Shown here in pieces: positions 54,341 through 64,000 of a DNA stretch of 64,000 nt. The DNA comes from Dactylonectria macrodidyma (lineage: Eukaryota; Ascomycota; Sordariomycetes; Hypocreales; Nectriaceae): positions 124,001 to 188,000 of the forward strand of contig JAGMUV010000009.1 of assembly GCA_020744425.1 (NCBI GenBank). Reading direction: 5' to 3'. Within the stretch, counting starts at the first letter, position 1. The number at the start of each line of letters is the position of its first letter. The position numbers were made by a program, and so were the translations under genes. Under the pieces are notes generated by a model. That model was given only the letters and a program-made list of their open reading frames with translations. It ran no database searches and had not been told where the DNA came from.

Positions 54341-57299
54341 TTAATTTGTGCCCCAGTAAATGACAGGACAACTATCCGCAGTCAACGCGTTTGGGTCTTC
54401 ACCTTGCGGAAGATCCCAGCTGTGGTTCAGCGACGTTTGCAGTGTCTGGCTAGGTCGAGAAGTAAACATCATGTCGTCGAAGCTGATTACCCGATCCATT
54501 TCCATGAATCGTTGGTCCATCAGAATCTGCGATATCGTCGCAAGCTCATCTTCCTCTACGTTATTCAGGGGCTGAATCCAGTCTCTGGAGCCGCCTTCAG
54601 TAGCGGTTGCTGACTGAGGTACACTAGGAACCAACGACTCCTGAACTTTTTCAGTTTGGGATTCTACATCAGATGGCTTGTTACCGCTTTGTTGATGGGA
54701 ATCTGGAGCTAACGACCCGCGACTCTGTTCCCGTTGATGCTGACTGGGTAAGCTGAAAACTTGATCCCAATCGGAATCCTCGTTATACCCAGATACGTCG
54801 AGCTGAAAGTTGGGGTCACGCTGATAATGCTCATAGAGCCTTTGAAGTCTGATAGCGAAATGACCAAAAAGTGACTGCCGTTGTGCGATAAAATCGTTAG
54901 TCCACCGTGCCGACATTTCTTTTAGATTTTCCACCAGGATCCAAAACTCGTTTATCAAAGTCGTCCCGTAGAATCGCGAGTGAACTATAAATGTATCTTC
55001 ATCAGCAGCCATATACAACAACGCAGGCGAGACACAAAGCTCACTTAAAAGCACCCTAGCGCTAACAAATGCCGCAAGGGCGAGTTGAGGAGACACAAGG
55101 GTGTCCTTGGGCGAACTGTCCAGATATTTCCGTGTGATAGTTGCTGTCTCTATTGCAGCACCCTGGCATGTTTCGGCACTGCAAAATGTCGGGAGCTTGA
55201 GATCGGCTAACTCTGTACTTGGATAGGCAATTCGCTGGTGAAGGAGGATCATGGACGTGTTGTGTGTTGCATGGGCAGCAGTCATATTCGGATCCATAAC
55301 GCCCGGCATAGTCTCGCGAGATATCCCAGAGTCTTGCCATTGTTGGGGAAGGAACATCTTCCAGCTTCCAATTGTTAGCTGCTCTGAACCGTAGGGGGAC
55401 CGATGCATGGACTTACTGTACTAATCGTAAATCGAGCTCTTTGAACCGCGTTAACCAACTTGAGACTTCTTTCCGATTACCGAAGTCGACATTTTGTTGT
55501 AAAAAGTAGGCGTTTATGCGACTCAATGACTCGAGGGACTCGATGTTGTATGCAAGAGCCCCGACATTTGTCATGTCTATTGCCTGCCCCTGCGTGTTTG
55601 CCCCGGAGCTTCGTGCAGCGGGTGTACCGCCATCGTTAAGTTCAGTATTGTTCGAATGAGTCGGACTTGGATAATGAGCAGGAAGAAATGTAATAGAATT
55701 TCCCATCTTGGCCGCGGAACGATCCCATATTCCAAAATAGGGAGTCTGTGCTGGCGTGGATTTATACCAGAGACCACCGCAAACTGGAAGTCTTCGGCAG
55801 ACATCAGCTGCAGTCAGGCTAGTATTCCAGCTGTAAGTGGTCAGCATCCCACATGTTCTTCGGTTTGATTGACATGACATACCCAGTAGCAACTGAGCAA
55901 AATCTAACACGGTCAGTTTATTATCCGAAATGGCGATGGATGAAACACACCTGTCCAGCATAAAAACGTTCCAGAAGACTCGCCTTCTTTCTTCTTCCTC
56001 AACCCAACTCGTCGGATCGGAAAGAGACGGAAGCGGTCGCAAAAGTGCAGCCCGCTTTTGGCGTCCTTCTGACTCAACACTGAGCTGCAGGTATTCAACA
56101 GACCTAGATAGAGATGCAATGGTAGCCCAGGCCTTGTGAGAGTTTCCGTTTCCGATCTAGAGGTATGTCAGAGTATGATCCTCATGGATATTTGAAGGAT
56201 CGACCGTGATTGTACGTACGTCTGTGAAGACAAGGATGATGAGAGCTTGCATGTTTTCAACTGAGAGTTCATTCATGGCAGTTAGTGCAATGCATGTTCT
56301 TGACTTCTTCTGCTGTGCGGATACTTCCGTCGGTGACAAAAGCTGTCCATGACGCCTCACAAATGGCAACGCGGCAACCGTGATGGCATGGATAATGACA
56401 GAAAGACGCTTTAGTCCACCAGGCTTTTGAAGTTTTAATCTGAAGTCAGCCTCATGCAGAATTGCGATCCATGGCTGGACGCGTTGGAAATAGCAGTCGA
56501 GTAACGCTGGCAGCAGGCTATGGCCAACTAAGTGTTTCAAAAGGTCGCATTCATCTTCCAGGAGTTGGTTGGTACCCTGGGTGGAATTGAATAAAACTTC
56601 ACCACATACATCATCAAGTCTTCTTCGCTTCGGAGGGAGTAATGAACCGAATTCTTCCTCTTGATGTGGGTGCTGTGCAGACGGAGATGGTCTGGGTTGA
56701 TGAGAGAATACTGAACTAAGGTTTCGAATCTCCTGGGCCAAAGTAGATAAAGCCTCAACCACTGGTGTGGAGCTGAGACTGTCGTCTTTCTGAGAAGACG
56801 TTCGGGGCGACTGTTGCTCTAGGGTAGGATTTGAGCGCTGTGAGTGTTGGCCATTGTGGTCGTCCTGATTAAACAATATCTGTTCAACCACCTCTTTCGG
56901 CCATATTAGCACTGCTCTGCGAGTCTGATAGACGCAGACTTGGACGAAGCTATCTGTCACATGACCGCAGCTTGCTGGAGCTCACCTAATCGTCTATTCA
57001 AGCCTTCTACTGCACCACTCTTTAATCCTGGCTTATTGCGTTTCAGTTCATAGACGCAACTGGTATCTGGAGGTGTTAGACGATGAGGCACCCTCTCCTA
57101 GCAGTGGATTGTATGATTTACCTAGTCGTTCACAATTGGAACACACGGGTCTCCTCCTCGAGCATTTGAGCTTGCGTTTTCGGCAACTCTCGCATGATGG
57201 GAGGCCGGCGTCGGACACGGGCTCATCTTCAATCTGCTGCCCGTCTCCCGAGGCTGTAGGGTCGTGAAAGTTCCCACTTTGAGGCGAGTTGGGCGTCAT
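54341..57299 (-). CDS. Zn2Cys6 transcription activator, fungal_trans type
   Basis: This is an 880-residue nuclear regulator. Seven exons are 57122-57299, 56986-57066, 56220-56938, 55951-56156, 55883-55903, 55417-55830 and 54341-55364; all junctions are in phase, and the 21 nt fifth exon reads FCSVAT. The zinc cluster is C36-x2-C39-x6-C46-x6-C53-x2-C56-x6-C63, followed by a linker ([18 protein letters not shown]) leading into a dimerisation helix. The fungal-specific transcription factor domain spans about residues 195-650: [74 protein letters not shown]. The C-terminus is Ser/Gln-rich and acidic, as in activation domains. It lies inside the enzyme cluster and is its likely specific activator. 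The start ATG at 57299 is chosen; longer upstream reading lacks support. Confidence 0.87.
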
Positions 57300-57718
57300 T
57301 GCATTATGCGTTTGCGGAGAAACTTGGATTGTGAGCTTGGGAAATGGGTAATGCAACACTACTCCACGAAGGAAGCCCGAAGAACGGTTCGTCTCTGCTC
57401 GCCTGATTTTTGTCCCACACCCCACAGAATCGGCCAGGTAAGTGTATCCCCACAAGCGTGAAAGCTCTCCACCAATAAAACAAGTCAAAGAGGCAGTTGG
57501 GTCCAGCAGAATTGGAACCTGTGACAGGGATGAAGGCTCCCATGACTCGTACGACCCCACTGTCGGAGTTCGCGACATCTGTCGCCCGAGCGATCCTCCG
57601 GCATGTCTAATCGACTGAATGACGAATCTCGTGTTGAGTCGACTGACTATTCTATCCCCGCATCCGTGTACTGTCTCTATGGCGTGACCACACGTGTTGC
57701 GTTATGAGCTTCGTCTGT
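57300..57718. other. Activator promoter, tail side of GH2
   Basis: No gene. Frames on both strands here are short and unrelated to known families. Confidence 0.5.
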
Positions 57719-60399
<2,681 letters not shown>

Positions 60400-62324
60400 A
60401 TGGATAAATCACAACTCCAATCTGTTGACCAGGGGGGTACCGTGCCAAAGGAAGGCGAGCATCCTGATATCACTCAGTTCGAAAACGGTGATGAAAAGGG
60501 CAACACCGAAACTACCCCTATCACGTCTTCGTATGCCAACTGGTCACGAGCGGAATGCGTGCGAAAGTTCTGGAGGTTATACGTGACTGGCCTTGGTGTC
60601 TCCTTAGCCGGCATGTGAGTGCAATCAACACATTCAAGCATCTTGCTATTAAACTAAATAATGTCAGGTATGCCGGCTATGCCAACTCGGTGATTGGGAG
60701 CATCATTGCCAATCAAGGCTTCATCCAATTCTTTGCTACAGTGACAGACCCCGACACTGGGGAGCCAGCCCTCAACTCGCAACATATTTCACTCTGGTCT
60801 GCTTGCTACTTCGTATCTGCTATTCTTATCCAGACCATCGCTCCAGTGACGGCCGATAAGTTCGGCCGCAAGTTCAACATGTGGGGCATCACCTTCTTCC
60901 TCACTCTGGTGCGTCACTGATTCTCGGTGCATTGTTTGCGTACGCTAATTAGAACTTCACTAAACAGTCCATCATCCTTCAAGTTATCGCCCCGAACTGG
61001 TGGGTGCTATTGATTGCCAGACTGGTAGCAGGGTGCGCTGGAGGAATGATGGGAACCTCATGCATGGTGTACATGTCAGAGATTGCCATGCCGCAGTTTC
61101 GTGGTGCCCTCCTTGGTAGCTTTTCCCTCGCCTTTGCGCTTGGTCAAGTGTTCTTGGCAATCGGATTGAAGATCCTAGAGGTGACTCAGCCTATGGCTTT
61201 TCGTCACATCTTCTATTCCGAGTTTGTCTTCACTGGCCTATGGATGTTCCCAATGCTCTATCTTCCTGAGTCTCCTGGTTGGTTCTTCCTATCTTGAACT
61301 TACAAGTTACGAAACTCACGACCATATAGCCTGGTATGCAGCAAAGGGCCGAGATGAGGAGGGCAGGAAAGCCCTTCAGAAATTAGTGGGAAATGTTGAC
61401 GGGTACAATGTCGACCACGAGTATGCCGTCATCAAATACGAAATGGAGGAGTCGATCGCGTTGTCGAAAAGGGCGTCGAGTTCCGGTGATTGGAAAGCTC
61501 TTTTTACCAACAAGATCAACTTTAAGCGAGCCGTCATCTCTACGCTCCCATTCACCTTCCAAAATATCGTTGGTGTGCCCTTAATGTTCGGATATACAAC
61601 GTATTTCTTCCAGCTGGCTGGGGTTGATGATCCTTTCCTGGGAAACATTGTCAAGCAAATGGTTCTCGTCGTTGGTATCCTCATTTCCTTTTACATGGTT
61701 GATAAGGTTGGGCGACGGACCCTTGTCATTTACGGAGGCGTGGCGATGGGAATCATCACCTTAATCGTGGGAGGCCTTGGCTTTATGACACAGACTTCGT
61801 CTTCGGGGATGGCGTTGGTAGCCCTCTGCTCTATCTGGGCATTTGTTTATGCCAACTCACTTGCACCAATCGGTAAGTCAGTCCCAAGACAGATATCGGA
61901 TACCATCGTGGCTGACATTTATCTGTTCTAGGTTGGATTAGCCTCGTCGAAATATCCAGCTCCAACCTTCGTGCCAAGACGACATCGATTGCTGTCACGA
62001 TTCAGTATCTCACTGGTATTCTGTTTGTAAGGCAATCACTCGTGGATACTACCAGCTGCAAAAAGCTGACATGAAGTCTAGAACTATTGCGTCCCACTAA
62101 TGCTGTCGAATCAGTATGCCGGCTGGGGTCAGAAAATCGGCTTGTTCTTTGCGGGCATCACCTTTTTATATCTGATCCCTTGCATCCTGCTCTTCCCTGA
62201 AACAAAAGGACGAACGTATCATGAGCTGGACGAATTATTCGAACGCCGGATTCCTGCATGGAGGTTCGCGACAACCAGGACTACACATCAGGACAATCTC
62301 GAGGCAGTGGCAGATGAAAAGTAA
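60400..62324 (+). CDS. Sugar-porter MFS transporter
   Basis: This is a 548-residue plasma-membrane sugar:H+ symporter of the fungal SP family. Six exons are 60400-60614, 60668-60908, 60968-61277, 61330-61872, 61932-62026 and 62082-62324, all phase-consistent. A hydrophilic N-terminus of about 60 residues precedes TM1. Signatures are DKFGRKFNMWG (TM2-3 loop), RLVAGCAGGMMG, YLPESPAWYAAKGRDEEGRKAL (after TM6), DKVGRRTLVIYGG (TM8-9 loop) and the terminal PETKGRTYHELDELFERRIPAW, which resembles the alpha-glucoside/maltose permease branch. Given its neighbours it probably imports uronic-acid-containing oligosaccharides; the substrate is inferred from context. Confidence 0.88.
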
Positions 62325-62872
62325 GGCTTGATGTTGCCATTAAATGCTAGTCCCGCTCCGCAGCAATCGCGTGCAGGGGTACATCTTCCAAGATAACCTG
62401 GACATGGGTACGGCTGATTTTATCAATCTGTGCCCATGGTCAGAGTCCACTTAACTTATGGAGACGATCAAATTTAAAGTGTGTTTAGTGGCGCGCAAAG
62501 ACGTTTAAAAAGGCACGAAACTCTCCGTTGACTCTAATTTGATCTTCACGTTCCCGTACCTATTTTTAAAGAAAGAGCGTTCCTGGCATGTGCGACATTG
62601 GTTGATCGTCTTTACCTTATTTAGCGAGAGAAATGCCAGAGGTGAGACATGTTGACAGACAAGAGATAAGCCATGCATTGTGATTGGCTACATGCCGCTG
62701 TTAGCGGCCGGTGTCTCATTATTCCGCTCCTATGCTCCAGCCTATTCGAGCTAACTCATCGAGAATGTACTCGTCATAGATATTATCGGTTCCCCTCTCC
62801 CCACCTGTACCAATGCAATCTTTGCTGCACGACTCTCACATTGGGATCGTCGATTAAATCCATTCCGTTTCG
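62325..62872. other. Intergenic, sensor promoter
   Basis: No gene. A TTTAAA box lies near 62505. Confidence 0.5.
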
Positions 62873-64000
62873 ATGGGTTCTCTCGATAGACGGCGGGCGC
62901 CGTTTTTCCCAACAGCTGACGCCGCTGTCCTGTTGTCGAAACATCCATCCCCGACGACTCGTCCACAGACCCTCGGGCCTATCTACGATGCCGACAATAT
63001 CGACCGACCGATCGAAATATGGAATACAAAGATAGAAAAGTCCTTCTACCCTCCGAAGACGGAACCCTTTGCCCCAGCCTCGATCCCAGACAAATTCTTA
63101 TGTGAAACCGATCGATATCTGCGTGCCTTCTTGGCCGAGAACGAAAGGCTCAGGCTGTCCATGCTCTGGTACTACACCCGCGACATACTCGAGGAGCATG
63201 AGCTGCTCTCTGGGCTCCAGGAAAAGGCGCACCTCGCCCAAGACTCTACGAAATGGGAGTATGCTGTAGTCGGCATTCTCGATGTCCATGTCTATATTCG
63301 CTTGGCTACGGTTGGACTGCCCCTAGGCATCTTGCCTCGGGGTGAAACCATTTGCGCCCATACCGTCGCCCAGCCCCTTGGTGTAGGTTAAATGTGTCTA
63401 GCAGCTTCCTAAATAGTTGCTAACACTCTCAACTAGAGCGTCTTCCTGTTGCCAGATATGATGGAGGACTGGAGGTTCCAGAACTCACCATATGTCGAGT
63501 CCGGCGGGCTCAAGGCGTACGCAGGTGCTCCGCTTCGATTGCAAGATGGATCCGGCGGATGCGTTGCTCTCGGATCACTTTGTGTCGCCTCAAGCACAAA
63601 ACAAGACCCCTTGACTAAATCCCAACAACACACTCTTGCTCATCTAGCCGATTGGATTGTTTCTGACATAGTCCAATGCGCAAGAGCACGTCGCCAACGC
63701 GAGCGACGTCGGATGGCTGAATTGATTACTAAAGCGCGAGCGGAGATGGATGAAGCTGGAAATGAGGAGCCCATCTTTCGGATGCTTAAAGCCATCTATC
63801 CGAAGGCGTCAATCACACTGGTGTCGTGCAAAGCAGCTCGTCTCGAGGTTGAAGGGCGAGATCCCATTTTGATGTCCGACATCGAACATGGGTTGTGGGA
63901 AGACAGCGAATACCTTGACCATCTTATTACCAAATGCAATCACCAAGACCTACCAAGCAACAGGGTTGTACGTGTTCTCGCTGCTACATGTGAGAGCATA
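62873..64000 (+). CDS. GAF-domain sensor protein, probable histidine kinase N-terminus (partial)
   Basis: Exon 1 is 62873-63382; exon 2 starts at 63437 and runs off the window. The joined 358 residues begin MGSLDRRRAPFFPTADA. A helical region (ETDRYLRAFLAENERLRLSMLWYYTRD) leads into a GAF-like domain: WEYAVVGILDVHVYIRLATVGLP, CAHTVAQPLG/SVFLLPDMMEDWRFQNSPYV, GGLKAYAGAPLRL, GCVALGSLCVAS, LADWIVSDIV. A basic helix RARRQRERRRMAELI ends the visible domain. This arrangement is seen at the N-termini of fungal GAF-type hybrid histidine kinases, but the kinase domain would lie beyond the edge and cannot be confirmed. Its relation to the sugar cluster is unknown. Confidence 0.7.

Overview
The window reads as nuclear DNA of a filamentous ascomycete (Pezizomycotina, probably a Sordariomycete such as Hypocreales; the genus cannot be fixed from sequence alone). 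The grounds are short 47-72 nt introns with GT(A/G)AG(T) donors and CTAAC/CTGAC branch sites, Zn2Cys6 regulators, a PTH11/rhodopsin-type receptor, a PD-(D/E)XK nuclease-like gene of the kind scattered through these genomes, and a 2.9 kb AT-rich island of the type left by repeat-induced point mutation (RIP). Exon joins were worked out by hand from splice signals and reading phase; every multi-exon model below closes in frame.

Layout. 1-2.9 kb: RIP-like AT island. 3-8 kb: two decayed genes, a PD-(D/E)XK nuclease-like pseudogene and a GH78 alpha-L-rhamnosidase whose N-terminus is frameshifted and split by a minisatellite-bearing insertion. 9-25 kb: an accessory region resembling a worn secondary-metabolite locus: MFS exporter, two Upc2-like Zn2Cys6 regulators, a wrecked zinc-type alcohol dehydrogenase between them, and a secreted CrtC/lipocalin-like enzyme. 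Three of these promoters carry nearly the same 17-19 bp element and the fourth carries a related repeat, so they look like one regulon. Between them lie a MULE-type MITE with 10 bp target duplications, a rhodopsin-type receptor and an AIG1-like GTPase relic. 26-31 kb: an OSCA/CSC1 (DUF221) channel and a secreted CE2-like SGNH esterase. 33.8-34.6 kb: a three-exon secreted repeat protein with dibasic sites. 35-37.4 kb: two more pseudogenes. 37.8-47.5 kb: a LURP-one-like protein, an NmrA/isoflavone-reductase-like enzyme, a secreted GH39-like glycosidase and a 660-residue cysteine-rich repeat wall protein.

48 kb to the right edge: an intact catabolic cluster: GH3, GH88 unsaturated glucuronyl hydrolase, DUF2264 protein, an 880-residue Zn2Cys6 activator, GH2 beta-glucuronidase and a sugar-porter MFS transporter, followed by a GAF-type sensor cut off by the window end. 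None of the four enzymes shows a signal peptide. Together they fit import of glucuronic-acid-containing oligosaccharides and their cytosolic dismantling, with both saturated and unsaturated uronyl ends covered. It is the most coherent functional unit in the window.
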